64,000 nucleotides of DNA from Halobaculum litoreum (GCF_030127125.1 NZ_CP126156.1:2294001-2358000); one strand, 5' to 3'; shown: positions 21,588 through 32,423, numbered from the stretch's first letter. Numbers and translations are program-made. Notes: a model not told the origin generated them from the sequence alone.

Positions 21588-21733
21588 TACCTCCCGGTAG
21601 CGGACCGGTCGGCTTGAACCCTGCCGTTCGCGCGCCGGCGCCGCGACTCCCGGCGAGGGGAGCGTGCTCACCGAGCGGCGGTCGAAACGGGGACAGAAGC
21701 GAGAGCGGCGCGTCGCGGTCGGTGGGCGTCTCC

Positions 21734-22024
21734 TCAGTCCGCGGTGACCTCGCGCCGCGTGTCGGTGCCCGCGGCGTCGGTCGCGGCCATCCGGTAGAGC
21801 CCGACGCCGAACAGGACGACGAGCCCGAGGATCACCAGCCCGGTGCGGATGGCGGGGTCGACCGTGGGCGTCGCCACGACCTCGCCCGCGTCGTTGGTCA
21901 TCGGGGCCGCCCCGAACGGCTTGCCGGTCAGGGTCTCGACGAGCCCCAGGCCGACGATGCCGACGAGGATGGTCCCCGCGCTGAACGCCGTCGCCACCTT
22001 CTCGACGATGTCGAGTTGCGTCAT
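21734..22024 (-). CDS. Hypothetical two-helix membrane protein paired with DoxX
   Basis: The 96-residue protein has hydrophobic segments at about 12-31 and 60-80, separated by a polar loop with PMTNDAGEVVATPTVDPAIRT. It lies 20 bp downstream of a DoxX-family gene on the same strand, so the two probably form a membrane complex, possibly in quinone or redox chemistry. No named family is recognised. Confidence 0.65.
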   Translation of the reverse strand: MTQLDIVEKVATAFSAGTILVGIVGLGLVETLTGKPFGAAPMTNDAGEVVATPTVDPAIRTGLVILGLVVLFGVGLYRMAATDAAGTDTRREVTAD

Positions 22025-22044
22025 TCGTGTTCACCTCCGTGTGG

Positions 22045-22569
22045 TCACCCGAGCAGGTACCGCAGCTTCGGGTACTTGTCCACGATACCGGTCGTCTCGA
22101 GCACGCCGTCGATGCCGAAGTACCGGCCGGCGCCCAGGACGATCATCGTCCCGAACAGCAGCAGGCCCATCAGGTCGCTGTTGACGAGCCCGTGGCCGAA
22201 GCCGGCGTTCCCGACCCAGAACAGGGTCATGAAGAACGCCCCGCCGACCGACGCCAGCCGGACGGCCGCGCCCGTGATGAGCGCGAGGCCGATGAGCGTC
22301 TCGAACAGCGGGACGCCCGGCTTGATGAGCCACGCGAGGTTGTTCCCCATCCACACCGGGATGGGACCCAGCGCGGTGCCGGTCATCCCCTGCAGGTACG
22401 CCGGCCCGTAGCCGAAGTTCAGGCCGCCCTCGATGATCTTCGTCACGCCGCTGTGGAAGAACCACCACCCCGTCACGACGCGCAGCAGGGCGATCCAGGC
22501 GGCAGCCAGCGGTCCACCGACGTCGAAGCCGAACTCGTTCGCGAGTGGGTTGGTTTCCGAGTACGCCAT
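22045..22569 (-). CDS. DoxX/TQO-small-subunit-like membrane protein
   Basis: The 174-residue protein has four hydrophobic helices and DoxX/DoxD landmarks such as RVVTGWWFFHSGVTKI and GVPLFETLIGLALITGAAVRLAS. DoxD/DoxX proteins include the thiosulfate:quinone oxidoreductase small subunits, but most homologues are uncharacterised. A GAGGTGAG Shine-Dalgarno-like sequence precedes ATG 22569. It is the first gene of a two-gene unit. Confidence 0.78.
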   Translation of the reverse strand: MAYSETNPLANEFGFDVGGPLAAAWIALLRVVTGWWFFHSGVTKIIEGGLNFGYGPAYLQGMTGTALGPIPVWMGNNLAWLIKPGVPLFETLIGLALITGAAVRLASVGGAFFMTLFWVGNAGFGHGLVNSDLMGLLLFGTMIVLGAGRYFGIDGVLETTGIVDKYPKLRYLLG

Positions 22570-22705
22570 CTGTCTCACCTCACATGTGGTCATGTGGACG
22601 GCAACCCGGTATAAACGGGAGCCGGTTCCCAGTCGCTGAAAGCCGGCGAAAGCGCTCGGCTGCGGCGCGGTCGCGGCCGTTCGAGGAAGAGCGGACCGCC
22701 GCGCG

Positions 22706-24604
22706 TCAGACCGCGGCGTGCAGCGCGGGGTTGTCCTCGTCGTCGCCGTCCGTGGCGGCGTCGTCGTCCGTCTCGAACTCGCGCTCGAGCTCGGCCTCGT
22801 CGTCGCCGTCGACGACGTCGACGGTCACCTCGGTGGCGTTGGCGTCCACGAGGAACGTCGCCGTCCCGTTCGCGTCCGTCTCGTACTCCGCGACCGACAG
22901 TTCGCCGTCGGCCCGCTGGGCGACGGTCACGGTCGCGTTCTCCACGGCCGAGCCGTCCCGCGTCACCTCGACGGTCGCGTTCTCGCCGGCCGTGACGTTG
23001 CCGACGAAGGAGGCGTTCAGCTCGCCCTCCGCCTCGTCGGCGTCGTCCTCGTCCTCGTCGGCGTCCGACTCGAACTCGCGCTCGAGCTCGGCCTCGTCGT
23101 CGCCGGCGACGACCTCGACGGTCAGTTCGGTCGCGTTCGCGTCCACGAGGAACGTCGCCGTCCCGTTCGCGTCCGTCTCGTACGCCTCGGTCGTCTCGTC
23201 GTCGCCGACGACCTGCTCGACCGTGACGGCGGCGTTCTCGACGGCCGAGCCGTTCCGCGTCACCTCGACGGTCGCGTTCTCGCCCGCCGTGACGTTCCCG
23301 ACGAACGCGGCCGTCAGTTCGGCCTCCTCGTCGTCGTCCTCGTCGTCGGAATCGTCCTCGTCGACGTCTTCGATCTCGACCTCGTCGCTGGTGCCGGAAT
23401 CGCTCACGACGGGCTTGAGGATGTACTTCCCGGAGTTGCCCGCCTCGAACACGGACATGTCGTACACGAAGTCGACGTCCTCGCCGTTGCCCACGGTGAA
23501 CTCCGTGTTGAGCTGGAGCTTGTTGGAGGGGAGCTTCACGGTCGTCGACTCGCCGTTCTCCAGCGTCGCGTCGATCTCGTCGACGTGGACGAACACCTTG
23601 GTGTAGGTGCCGTCCTCGACGCCGAACGTGCCGAGCTTCGTCGCGTTCGCGCCCGGCAGCGTCGTCAGGTCGACCGATCGGTCGTCGACGTCGTGTTCGA
23701 CCCACGAGCCGTTCGCTTTCCTGAGGCCGACCTCGGTGACGGTGACGTTCAGGTGCGCGAAGTCGCCCATCGCGTTCCGTTCGTCGCTGAGGTAGAAGTC
23801 CATCGACGACTGGCCGGCGTCGGAGCCGTTCCCGTTCGCCTCGCCCTCGTCGTCGGGCGTCTCGTCCTCGGGCTCGGATTCGGACGCCTCGTCGTCCTCG
23901 GCCTCGTCGTCGGCGTCCTCGGTCCGGTCGTCGACCTCCTCGATCTCGACCTCGTCGCCGGTGCCGGACTCGCCGGCGACGGGCTTGAGGATGTAGCCGT
24001 TGTTGCCGCGCTCGGTCACGGTGATGTCGAACACGAAGTCGACCTCCTCGCCGTCACCGACGGTGAACCCCTTGTTCACGCGGAGCTTGTTCGAGGGGAG
24101 CTTCACCGCGGCCGACTCGCCGTTCGTCAGCGTGCCGTCCACCGACTCCACGTGGACGACGACCTGCGTGTACGTCCCGTTCGGCACCGAGAGGTTGCCG
24201 ATCTTCGTGGAGTTGGCGCCCTGCAGCTCCGTCAGGTCGACGGTGACGTTGTTCACGTCGTAGGCGACGCGCTCGCCGCCGTCCGCCTCGTCGTCGGTCT
24301 CGGTCTCGGTTTCGGTGGCTTCGGTCTCCGTCTCGGTCTCGTCGTCGGCCGCTTCGGTCTCGTCGTCAGTCGTCTCGTCGGCCGCGTCCGCGCGGACGAG
24401 TTCGACCTGCGAGACGGTGACGTTGAGGTGTTCGAACTGGTCGATCGCGTTCTGCTGGTCGCTGATGTAGAAGTTCACGGAGCCGGCGCCGTCGCCGCCG
24501 GTCACCGCGCCCCCCGCTCCCGGAGAGACGCCGCTTCCACAGCCAGCGAGCACGAGCATGAGTGCCGCGGCGACCGCGGCGAGCGTCGTCGTGTGCCCTG
24601 ACAT
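22706..24604 (-). CDS. DUF4382 lipoprotein with duplicated domains
   Basis: The 632-residue exported lipoprotein has a signal peptide ending at the lipobox LAGC (about residue 21). Two DUF4382 domains follow, each with NFYISDQQNAIDQFEHLNV / DFYLSDERNAMGDFAHLNV starts and V-K-L-P-S-N-K-L endings, separated by an acidic linker. The C-terminal third holds two copies of a roughly 100-residue beta unit (FVGNVTAGENATVEVTR...YETDANGTATFLVDANAT). It is very acidic and rich in NxT sequons. The role is unknown; a surface or adhesion role is an inference. Confidence 0.85.
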   Translation of the reverse strand: MSGHTTTLAAVAAALMLVLAGCGSGVSPGAGGAVTGGDGAGSVNFYISDQQNAIDQFEHLNVTVSQVELVRADAADETTDDETEAADDETETETEATETETETDDEADGGERVAYDVNNVTVDLTELQGANSTKIGNLSVPNGTYTQVVVHVESVDGTLTNGESAAVKLPSNKLRVNKGFTVGDGEEVDFVFDITVTERGNNGYILKPVAGESGTGDEVEIEEVDDRTEDADDEAEDDEASESEPEDETPDDEGEANGNGSDAGQSSMDFYLSDERNAMGDFAHLNVTVTEVGLRKANGSWVEHDVDDRSVDLTTLPGANATKLGTFGVEDGTYTKVFVHVDEIDATLENGESTTVKLPSNKLQLNTEFTVGNGEDVDFVYDMSVFEAGNSGKYILKPVVSDSGTSDEVEIEDVDEDDSDDEDDDEEAELTAAFVGNVTAGENATVEVTRNGSAVENAAVTVEQVVGDDETTEAYETDANGTATFLVDANATELTVEVVAGDDEAELEREFESDADEDEDDADEAEGELNASFVGNVTAGENATVEVTRDGSAVENATVTVAQRADGELSVAEYETDANGTATFLVDANATEVTVDVVDGDDEAELEREFETDDDAATDGDDEDNPALHAAV

Positions 24605-24787
24605 CGTGGCCGGTCGTTGCGGCGTCGCGGGGATATACCGTGCGGCTACCGAATCGGAATTCACCCGGATTAATCCCGGTACGGCGCCGCTGTACCCCGG
24701 CGAGGAGCGGCGGCCGGACGGCGGGCGCCTCGGGAGGGACGACCGCGCTCCGACAGCGTTTCACCCCCGGCCCCACCACTCCCGCGC
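24605..24787. other. Divergent promoter region between lipoprotein and rnz
   Basis: This 183-bp region contains a less GC-rich stretch around 24645-24680 (GAATTCACCCGGATTAATCCC) that probably carries the promoter for the lipoprotein gene. No coding frame or RNA structure is recognised. Confidence 0.4.
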
Positions 24788-25717
24788 ATGATCCGGGTCA
24801 CCTTCCTCGGGACGAGCGGCGCGGTGCCCACGGTGGAGCGCGCCCCCAGCGCCGTCTACCTCAACCGCGAGGGCGACGAGTTCCTGTTCGACTGCGGGGA
24901 GGGGACCCAACGGCAGATGATGCGCTTCGGCACCGGGTTCGGCGTCTCGCACCTGTTCGTCACGCACCTCCACGGCGACCACGTGCTCGGCATCCCCGGG
25001 CTGGTCCAGAGCCTCGACTTCAACGACCGCGAGGCCGCCCTCGCCATCCACGGCCCGCCCGGGTCGAAGCGCCACCTCCGCGAGTTGGTCCACGCCGCCG
25101 GCCACGACCCCGGCTTCCCGGTGACGATCCGCGAGGAGCGCGCCGGCGCGGTCGCGCTCTCCCGCGAGGAGTACGAGGTGCGCACCTTCGCCACCGAGCA
25201 CCGCACCTCGTCGGTCGGCTACGCGCTCGTCGAGCACGACCGCAAGGGCCGGTTCGACCGCGAGAAAGCCGAGACGGAACTGGACATCCCGCCCGGCCCC
25301 GCCTACGGAAAGCTCCACGAGGGGCAGTCGGTCGAGTTGGACGACGGGCGCGTCATCGACCCCGAACAGGTGGTCGGCCCGCCCCGCCCCGGTCGGCGGG
25401 TCGTCTACACGGGCGACACCCGGCCGGTCGACGCGACCGTCGAGGCCGCCGCGGGCGCGGACCTGCTCGTCCACGACGCGACGTTCCTCGACGAGGCGAG
25501 CGACCGCGCCCGCCAGACCGCCCACTCGACGGCGGCGGAGGCCGCCCGGATCGCCCGGCGCGCCGGCGCGAAGCGACTCGCGCTCACGCACCTCTCCTCG
25601 CGGTACGCCGGGCAGGCGCGACGCTTCGAGCGCGAGGCGCGCGAGGCGTTCGACGGCGAGGTGTTCCTCCCCGACGACGGCACCGAGGTCGAGGTGCCGT
25701 TCCCGGACGCCGAGTAG
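24788..25717 (+). CDS. rnz: Ribonuclease Z (tRNA 3' endonuclease)
   Basis: The 309-residue metallo-beta-lactamase fold protein removes 3' trailers from pre-tRNA. The zinc motif is VTHLHGDHVLGIPG (about 57-70). Further zinc ligands occur in the EHRTSSVGY region, the YTGDTRP motif and the late LTHLSSRY. Archaeal tRNA genes in this window lack CCA, consistent with this maturation route. Length matches short-form RNase Z. Confidence 0.94.
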   Translation: MIRVTFLGTSGAVPTVERAPSAVYLNREGDEFLFDCGEGTQRQMMRFGTGFGVSHLFVTHLHGDHVLGIPGLVQSLDFNDREAALAIHGPPGSKRHLRELVHAAGHDPGFPVTIREERAGAVALSREEYEVRTFATEHRTSSVGYALVEHDRKGRFDREKAETELDIPPGPAYGKLHEGQSVELDDGRVIDPEQVVGPPRPGRRVVYTGDTRPVDATVEAAAGADLLVHDATFLDEASDRARQTAHSTAAEAARIARRAGAKRLALTHLSSRYAGQARRFEREAREAFDGEVFLPDDGTEVEVPFPDAE

Positions 25718-25824
25718 GCGTGGGACGCGCGGTCGTGTGGCCGGCCGGACCCGGTTTCCGTGCGACAGTGTGACACGGTGATCCCGGCGCGGAGTTTTTC
25801 AACGCCTGCCGCCAAGACGCGGCC

Positions 25825-27798
25825 GTGAACGCCCGGACGAGCGCGCTCGACTCCCTCGTGTTCGGGGTCGACATCCAGAGCGGCGACATCCGGGGCGACG
25901 CGCCCTCCTACGCCCTCGTCGTCTTCGACGGGGAGTCGATCGAACGGGACGTCGTCTCCCACCGCAAGCTCCGCCGGCGGATCGAGTCCGAGGAGCCGGC
26001 GATCGTCGCCACCGACAACGCCTACGAACTCGCCGCCGACAAGGACGCCCTCGTTCGGTTCCTGCGGTCGCTCCCCCACGGCACCGCGCTCGTGCAGGTG
26101 ACGGGCGACGAACGCCCCGAGCCGCTCTCGCGGGTCGCCTCCCGCCACGGCGTCCCGTACGGCAAGAAGCCGATGAAGGAGGCGGAGGCCAGCGCCCGCC
26201 TCGCGGCCGCGAACGTCGGCTACGAGGTGACGGCCTTCACGGACACGACGACGGTGAAGGTGTCCAGAGGGCGCTCGACCGGCAAGGGCGGCTGGAGTCA
26301 GGACCGTTACACCCGGCGGATCCACGGCAACGTGAAGCGGCGCACCCGCGAGGTGGAGGCCGCGCTCGACGACGCCGGACTGGAGTACGAGGTGGACATC
26401 ACCGAGAAGTACGGCGGCTACCAGAACGCCGTGTTCTCGGTGGCCGCGCGCCCGGAGGACATCCCCGTCTCGGCGAACCGCTCGGGCGACACCCGCGTCG
26501 AGGTCGAGCGCGAGCGCCGCGACGGCATCGAGTTCGAGCCGCTGGTGAAGCGCCGCGACCGCGTGATCGTCGGCATCGACCCCGGGACGACCACGGCGGC
26601 GGCCGTCGTCGGCCTCGACGGCACCGTCTTCGACGTCCACTCCACCCGGACGGCCGACACGGCCGCGCTGATCGAGTGGCTCGTCGAACGCGGCCGGCCG
26701 GTGATCGTCGCCGCGGACGTGACGCCGATGCCGGAGACGGTCGAGAAGTTCCGGCGGAGCTTCGACGCCGCCGGCTGGACCCCCGAGTCGGACCTGCCGG
26801 TCGACGAGAAGCTCCACCGGACCCGCGAGGAGGCGTACGACAACGACCACGAGCGCGACGCGCTGGCGGCGGCGCTGTTCGCGGTCGACGCCCACGCCGA
26901 CCAGTTCGCGCGCATCGGCCGCCAGATCCCCGCGGGCATCGACCGCGCGGAGGTGATCGCCCGCGTCGTCGGCGACGAGCAGTCCGTCGAGGGGGCGCTG
27001 GCTGACCTGCGCGACGACGACGGCGACGAGGAGGAGGAACGCGGGCCCGAGCCCCGCGAGTTGGACCCCGAGGAGAAGCGGATCCGCGACCTGGAGTCGC
27101 AGGTCGAGCGCCTCCGCGAGCACGTCGACGACCTGAAGGACGACCTCGCGGCGAAGGACGACGAGATCGAGGAGTTGGAGGCGGAGCTGTCGGACGCCCG
27201 GCGCGAGGAGCGCCTCGAGGCGCGTCGCGACCGCGAGGTGACGCGGATCCGCCGCGAGAACAGCCGGCTGGAGCGCGAGCGCGACGAGGCCGAGGAGACC
27301 GTCGAGGAGCTGGAGGAGAAGCTCGCGCGGCTGAAGACGCTGTGGAAGCTCGACCACGACAACTTCGCGGACGTGTCCGAGGGGCGCGACCTCGTGCCGG
27401 TGAAGGCCGTCGAGCAGTTCACCAAACGCGCCATCGAGGACGCCGACGAGCAGTACGGGCTCGCCGCCGGCGACGTCGTGTACCTCCGGGACGCCTCCGG
27501 CGCGGGCCGGGCGACCGCCGAGCGCCTCGCGGCGACGGAGCCGCGCGTGGTGCTCCGCTCGGGCGGGCTGTCGGACGCCGCCGACGAGGTGCTGTTCGAG
27601 CGCGACGTGCCCGTCGGGCCCGCCGACGACGTGGCCATACAGGAGGTCGACGAGCTCGCGGTCGCCCGCGAGAGCGACGTGGAGGCGGTGATCGCCGACT
27701 GGGAGCGCCGCGCCGAGGAGCGCGAGCGCGAGCAGACGGAGGCGATGGTCGACGAGATCATCTCCGAACACCGGGCGAGCGAGGGCGAGCGAACGTAG
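25825..27798 (+). CDS. DUF460 (COG2433) RuvC-like coiled-coil protein
   Basis: The 657-residue protein has an N-terminal domain (1-240) with FGVDIQSGDIRG, then a second RNase H-like/RuvC-like domain starting VIVGIDPGTTTAAAVV (about 249-264) and closing with the DNDHERDALAAALFA motif. A long coiled coil (about 400-515) and a C-terminal domain follow. COG2433 is archaeal and has no experimentally assigned role; a nuclease acting on structured nucleic acid is an inference. The start is GTG at 25825, after a TTTTTCAACGC box about 28 nt upstream. Confidence 0.82.
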   Translation: MNARTSALDSLVFGVDIQSGDIRGDAPSYALVVFDGESIERDVVSHRKLRRRIESEEPAIVATDNAYELAADKDALVRFLRSLPHGTALVQVTGDERPEPLSRVASRHGVPYGKKPMKEAEASARLAAANVGYEVTAFTDTTTVKVSRGRSTGKGGWSQDRYTRRIHGNVKRRTREVEAALDDAGLEYEVDITEKYGGYQNAVFSVAARPEDIPVSANRSGDTRVEVERERRDGIEFEPLVKRRDRVIVGIDPGTTTAAAVVGLDGTVFDVHSTRTADTAALIEWLVERGRPVIVAADVTPMPETVEKFRRSFDAAGWTPESDLPVDEKLHRTREEAYDNDHERDALAAALFAVDAHADQFARIGRQIPAGIDRAEVIARVVGDEQSVEGALADLRDDDGDEEEERGPEPRELDPEEKRIRDLESQVERLREHVDDLKDDLAAKDDEIEELEAELSDARREERLEARRDREVTRIRRENSRLERERDEAEETVEELEEKLARLKTLWKLDHDNFADVSEGRDLVPVKAVEQFTKRAIEDADEQYGLAAGDVVYLRDASGAGRATAERLAATEPRVVLRSGGLSDAADEVLFERDVPVGPADDVAIQEVDELAVARESDVEAVIADWERRAEEREREQTEAMVDEIISEHRASEGERT

Positions 27799-28100
27799 CG
27801 AGCCGGGAGCGCGAACGGCGCTGCGCGAACGCGCCCGGCGGCGCGACCACCCCGACCCGAACCGAGGGGGTCGGACGGCCGGCGCCGCGAGCGTCGTGGT
27901 CGACCGCCGTCACGAGTCCGGCACGCGACCGCCGGACGCGTGCGCTCCGACGGCTGCGCGTCGGACAACTCGAAACGTTCGCAGCGTTGTGTCAGTTCCG
28001 GAAACCGCCGGACGACTCGGCGAGTACCCCTTCGTTTCGACTGGAGTGTGGAACGGTACCACGATCCGAGTGAACGGGGCGAGCGGGATCGCCGCGGGGG
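27799..28100. other. Convergent intergenic region with an ORB-like dyad
   Basis: No gene is seen in these 302 bp. At 28025-28044 lies ACCCCTTCGTTTCGACTGGA, the same 20 bases seen at 35289-35308 and nearly the same as the ORB before orc1 (50424-50446). A degenerate GTTCCGGAAAC sits at about 27995-28006. Confidence 0.55.
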
Positions 28101-29321
28101 TCAGTTGACCCGCGCGACCTCGTAGTCGCGCTCGCGGATCGCCTCCATCAGCCGGGTCGCGTGCTCGCGGCCGGCAGCGGCGACCTCGAACACGAGGTAC
28201 GCCTCGCCGACCCGGAGGTCCTCGACCGCGCGGTCGTGGCGGACGTGGCGGACGTTGGCGCCGCGGTCCGCGAGCACCGTCGACAGCGTCGACAGCTCGC
28301 CCGGCTCGTCCTCGATGCGGACGCGGAGCCGGAGCAGTTGGTCGCGGTCGGTCATCGCGTGTTCGAGCACGGTGTCGAGCATCGACATGTCGATGTTGCC
28401 GCCGCACAGCAGGGGGACGACCGTCTCGCCGCTCACGTCAAGATCGCCCGAGCACAGCGCCGCGACCGACGCCGCGCCGGCGCCCTCGACCAACTGCTTG
28501 GCGCGCCCGAGCAGCGTGAGGATCGCGTGGGCGATCTCGTCGTCCGACACGGTGACCACCTCGTCGACGTGGCGCTCGATCGCGTCGAACGTCAGGTCCG
28601 CGACGCCGCCGGTGGCGATGCCGTCGGCGATCGTCCGCGTCTCCTCGCGGTCGACCGGCGCCCCCTTCGCGAGGCTGTCGGGGACGGTCGCGGCGTCCGC
28701 GGCCTGCACGCCGACGACGCGGACCTCGGGGGCGACGGCGGCGAGGGCGGTCGCCACGCCGGCGATCAGACCGCCGCCGCCGACGGGGACGATCACGGTG
28801 TCGAGGTCCGGTACCTGCTCGGCGACCTCCAGCCCGAGGGTGCCCTGCCCGGCGACGATGGCGGGGTCGTCGTACGCGTGGACGAAGACGGCGGCCGGGT
28901 GGTCGGCGATGTCGCGGGCACGGGCGACCGCCTGTTGGAACGTCCGGCCGTGGAGGATCACCTCGGCGCCGTAGCCGCGGGTGGCGTCGACCTTCGCCTG
29001 CGGCGCGTCGGCCGGCATCACGACCGTCGCGGGGATGTCGGCGTTCGCGGCCGCGAGCGCGACGCCCTGTGCGTGGTTGCCGGCGCTGGCGGCGACCACC
29101 CGATCGGCGTCGCCGGCGGCGGCGACCGCGGCGACCTTCGTCGACGCGCCCCGGGTCTTGAACGACCCCGTGCGCTGGAGGTGCTCCATCTTCAGGCGGA
29201 CGTCGGCGCCGCTCATCGCCGACAGCGAGCGCGAGCGCTCGACGGGCGTCTCGCGGACGATCTCCGGGTCGAACCGCTCGCGCGCCCGCCGGATGTCGGT
29301 GACTGTGACGGGGTCGGTCAT
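28101..29321 (-). CDS. ilvA: Threonine ammonia-lyase (threonine deaminase)
   Basis: The 406-residue PLP enzyme converts threonine to 2-oxobutanoate for isoleucine synthesis, or acts in catabolism. PLP lysine is in GSFKTRGA (about residue 52), with the phosphate-binding [11 protein letters not shown] and [13 protein letters not shown]-terminal ACT domain (about 325-406, [17 protein letters not shown]) suggests allosteric control by an amino acid. The single short ACT makes it closer to the TdcB/YkrX type than to E. coli IlvA, so the symbol is by general convention. Confidence 0.9.
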   Translation of the reverse strand: MTDPVTVTDIRRARERFDPEIVRETPVERSRSLSAMSGADVRLKMEHLQRTGSFKTRGASTKVAAVAAAGDADRVVAASAGNHAQGVALAAANADIPATVVMPADAPQAKVDATRGYGAEVILHGRTFQQAVARARDIADHPAAVFVHAYDDPAIVAGQGTLGLEVAEQVPDLDTVIVPVGGGGLIAGVATALAAVAPEVRVVGVQAADAATVPDSLAKGAPVDREETRTIADGIATGGVADLTFDAIERHVDEVVTVSDDEIAHAILTLLGRAKQLVEGAGAASVAALCSGDLDVSGETVVPLLCGGNIDMSMLDTVLEHAMTDRDQLLRLRVRIEDEPGELSTLSTVLADRGANVRHVRHDRAVEDLRVGEAYLVFEVAAAGREHATRLMEAIRERDYEVARVN

Positions 29322-29493
29322 GTCGTCGTCCGGCCGTCTCGGTCGCCCCGCAAAAATTGCGCGGATCGCCGGCCGACGGCCGCCCCCGACCCCCAGCGGC
29401 GCCGACCGCCGCGGCGACGACGCGACCCGGGCCGCGGGGTCGCCGGCGGCCCGCTCCGACAACTTAAACCCGAGAACCCCGCTACCACGGGTA

Positions 29494-31926
29494 ATGAAAC
29501 CCTCCGACGTCGCGACCCTGCCCGACGGCGTCCCCGAGGCGCTGGAGGCGGAGGGGATCGCGGAGTTCTACCCGCCGCAGGCGGAGGCCGTCGAGAAGGG
29601 CGTCGCCGACGGCGAGAGCCTCGTCGCCTCCGTGCCGACCGCCTCCGGCAAGACGCTGATCGCGGAGCTGGCGATGCTGTCGTCGGTCGCGCGCGGCGGG
29701 AAGGCGCTGTACATCGTGCCGCTGCGCGCGCTCGCCAGCGAGAAGCAGACGGAGTTCGAGCGGTGGGAGGAGTTCGGCATCGACGTCGGCGTCTCCACGG
29801 GCAACTACCAGTCCGACGGCGAGTGGCTCGCCTCCTGCGACGTCATCGTCGCCACGAGCGAGAAGGTGGACTCGCTCATCCGCAACGGCGCGCCGTGGGT
29901 GAGCGACCTCACCTGCGTGGTCTCCGACGAGGTCCACCTCGTCGACGACGGCGGCCGCGGCCCCACCCTCGAGGTGACGCTCGCGAAGCTCCGCCGGATC
30001 GCCCACGACCTCCAGATCGTCGCGCTGTCGGCGACCGTCGGCAACGCCCACGAGGTGGCCGACTGGCTCGACGCCGCGCTCGTCGAGTCCGACTGGCGCC
30101 CCATCGAGCTGAAGACGGGGGTCCACTACGGCAACGCCGTCAACTTCGACGACGGGAGCCAGCGCGAGGTGCCCGTCGGCCGCGGGGAGAAGCCGACGGC
30201 CGCGCTCGTCGGCGACGCCTTAGACGAGGAGGTCGACGGCCAGCGCGGCTCCTCGCTCGTGTTCGTCAACTCCCGGCGCAACGCCGAGGCCGCCGCCGGC
30301 CGCCTCGGCGACGTGACGGCGAAGCGGCTCGCCCCCGACGAGCAGGCCGAGTTGGAGCAGTTGGCACAGGAGATCCGCGACGTCTCCGACACCGACACCT
30401 CCGACGACCTCGCGGACTGCGTCCGGCGCGGGGCGGCGTTCCACCACGCCGGCCTCGCGAGCGAGCACCGCAGCCTCGTCGAGGACGCGTTCCGCGACCG
30501 GCTGATCAAGTGCATCTGCGCGACCCCGACCCTCGCCGCCGGGGTCAACACCCCGGCCCGGCGGGTGATCGTCCGCGACTGGCGCCGCTACGACGGCGAG
30601 TTCGGCGGGATGAAGCCGCTGGACGTGCTGGAGGTCCACCAGATGATGGGCCGGGCGGGCCGGCCCGGGCTGGACCCGTACGGCGAGGCGATCCTGCTGG
30701 CGAAGGACCGCGACACGATGGACGAACTGTTCGAGCGCTACCTGTGGGCCGAGCCGGAGGCGGTCCGCTCGAAGCTGGCCGCCGAGCCCGCGCTGCGCAC
30801 CCACGTGCTCGCGACGGTCGCCTCCGGGTTCGCCACGACGCGGGAGGGGCTGCTCGCGTTCCTCGACCGGACGCTGTACGCGAGCCAGACCGACGACGAC
30901 GCCCGGCTCGCCGAGGTGACCGACAGGGTGCTCGACTACCTCGCGGCCAACGACTTCCTCGAGCGCGACGGCGACGCGCTGCAGGCGACGGGCATCGGCC
31001 ACACCGTCTCGCGGCTGTACCTCGACCCGATGTCGGCCGCCGAGATCGTCGACGGGCTGCGCGAGGGCGTGGAGGCGGCCGACGCCGACGCCGTGTCGGC
31101 GAACCGCCGGAGCCGGCCCGCCGGCGACGGCGAGGTGCCCGCCGACGCCGAGGCCGGGTTCGCGACCGCGAGCGACCTCGCGGCGGCGGACGAAGGGGGC
31201 GACGGCGACGGCGGGGCCGACGACGCGGACGACGGCCCGACGGTGACCCCGCTGGGGCTGTACCACCTCGTCGCGCGCACCCCCGACATGTACCAGCTGT
31301 ACCTGAAGTCGGGGGACCGCCAGACGTACGAGGAGGAGTTCTACGAGCGCGAGGCGGAGTTCCTCGGGCACGCCCCCTCGGAGTTCGACGACGTCGCCTT
31401 CGAGGACTGGCTGGCGGCGCTCAAGACCGCGCGGCTGCTGGAGGACTGGGCCAGCGAGGTCGACGAGGACCGCATCGCCGAGCGCTACGGCGTCGGCCCC
31501 GGCGACATCCGCGGGAAGGTCGACACCGCCGAGTGGCTGCTGGGCGCGGCCGAACAGCTCGCGACCGAACTCGACCTCGGCGTCGTCCGCGACGTCCGGG
31601 CGGCGAGAAAGCGCGTCGAGGACGGCGTCCGCGAGGAACTGCTCGAACTGACGGGCGTGCGCGGCGTCGGCCGCAAGCGCGCCCGCCGCCTGTTCGAGGC
31701 CGGCATCGAGACGCGGACGGAACTGCGCGACGCGGACAAGTCGGTCGTGCTCGGCGCGCTCCGCGGGCGCGAGAAGACGGCGGAGAACGTCCTCCGGGCG
31801 GCCGGCCGACAGGACCCCTCGATGGACGGCGTCACCGAGGACGCCGCCGCCTCCGCGGCGGCCGCCGACGGCGACGACGACGCCGACGGGGAGGACGGAC
31901 AGGCGACGTTCGGTGATTTCTCGTGA
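29494..31926 (+). CDS. hel308: ATP-dependent DNA helicase Hel308
   Basis: The 810-residue superfamily 2 helicase unwinds forked DNA at stalled replication forks. Visible motifs are the Q-motif-like YPPQAEAV, Walker A PTASGKT, the DEVH box ([13 protein letters not shown]), SATVGN, and motif [12 protein letters not shown]. The winged-helix and ratchet domains follow. An acidic insertion (about 535-585) and a C-terminal helix-hairpin-helix ([16 protein letters not shown]) are seen. AACTTAAACC lies about 27 nt upstream, giving a leaderless ATG at 29494. It overlaps cgi121 by 4 bp. Confidence 0.95.
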   Translation: MKPSDVATLPDGVPEALEAEGIAEFYPPQAEAVEKGVADGESLVASVPTASGKTLIAELAMLSSVARGGKALYIVPLRALASEKQTEFERWEEFGIDVGVSTGNYQSDGEWLASCDVIVATSEKVDSLIRNGAPWVSDLTCVVSDEVHLVDDGGRGPTLEVTLAKLRRIAHDLQIVALSATVGNAHEVADWLDAALVESDWRPIELKTGVHYGNAVNFDDGSQREVPVGRGEKPTAALVGDALDEEVDGQRGSSLVFVNSRRNAEAAAGRLGDVTAKRLAPDEQAELEQLAQEIRDVSDTDTSDDLADCVRRGAAFHHAGLASEHRSLVEDAFRDRLIKCICATPTLAAGVNTPARRVIVRDWRRYDGEFGGMKPLDVLEVHQMMGRAGRPGLDPYGEAILLAKDRDTMDELFERYLWAEPEAVRSKLAAEPALRTHVLATVASGFATTREGLLAFLDRTLYASQTDDDARLAEVTDRVLDYLAANDFLERDGDALQATGIGHTVSRLYLDPMSAAEIVDGLREGVEAADADAVSANRRSRPAGDGEVPADAEAGFATASDLAAADEGGDGDGGADDADDGPTVTPLGLYHLVARTPDMYQLYLKSGDRQTYEEEFYEREAEFLGHAPSEFDDVAFEDWLAALKTARLLEDWASEVDEDRIAERYGVGPGDIRGKVDTAEWLLGAAEQLATELDLGVVRDVRAARKRVEDGVREELLELTGVRGVGRKRARRLFEAGIETRTELRDADKSVVLGALRGREKTAENVLRAAGRQDPSMDGVTEDAAASAAAADGDDDADGEDGQATFGDFS

Positions 31927-32423
31927 GGCTCGTCGAGGGGTCCGCGCGGATCGACGACCTCGACGCGTTCCTCGGGGCGCTGACGGCGATCGGCGAGGAG
32001 ATGGCGTGTACGGTGCAGGCGTTCGACGCGCGCTACGTCGTCGACCGCGCGCACCTCGAACGGGCGCTGGCGCTGGCGGACCGGGCGTTCGAGCGCGGCG
32101 AGAACGTCGCGCGCGACCGCGGCGTCGAGGTCATGCTGTACGCCGCCGGCCGCCGACAGATCGACCGGGCGCTGACCGTCGGCGTGAGCGAGGGCGAGGG
32201 GCCGGTCGTGGTGCTCGTCGCCGCCGACGGGGAGTCCGGGGACGAGGCGGCCGCCGCGGACGCCGTGGGCGACCTGCTCGACCGTCCCGGGACGGCGACC
32301 GACTACGACGAGGCGCTCGTGTGCGACTACTTCGACGTGGACGAGCGGGAACTGGCCGCGACCGCCGGGTCGCTCGCGGCCGTCGTCCACGAACGGGTCG
32401 CGCTGCTGGACGTGCGCAAGTGA
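31923..32423 (+). CDS. cgi121: KEOPS complex subunit Cgi121
   Basis: The 166-residue protein belongs to the Cgi121/TPRKB family, which binds Bud32 and the tRNA CCA end in the KEOPS complex that makes t6A37 in ANN-decoding tRNAs. Typical segments are [33 protein letters not shown] and the [11 protein letters not shown] end. The GTG at 31923 overlaps the hel308 TGA (GTGA), so the two are translationally coupled. This hel308-cgi121 order is common in haloarchaea. Other KEOPS subunits are not in the window. Confidence 0.88.
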   Translation: MRLVEGSARIDDLDAFLGALTAIGEEMACTVQAFDARYVVDRAHLERALALADRAFERGENVARDRGVEVMLYAAGRRQIDRALTVGVSEGEGPVVVLVAADGESGDEAAAADAVGDLLDRPGTATDYDEALVCDYFDVDERELAATAGSLAAVVHERVALLDVRK

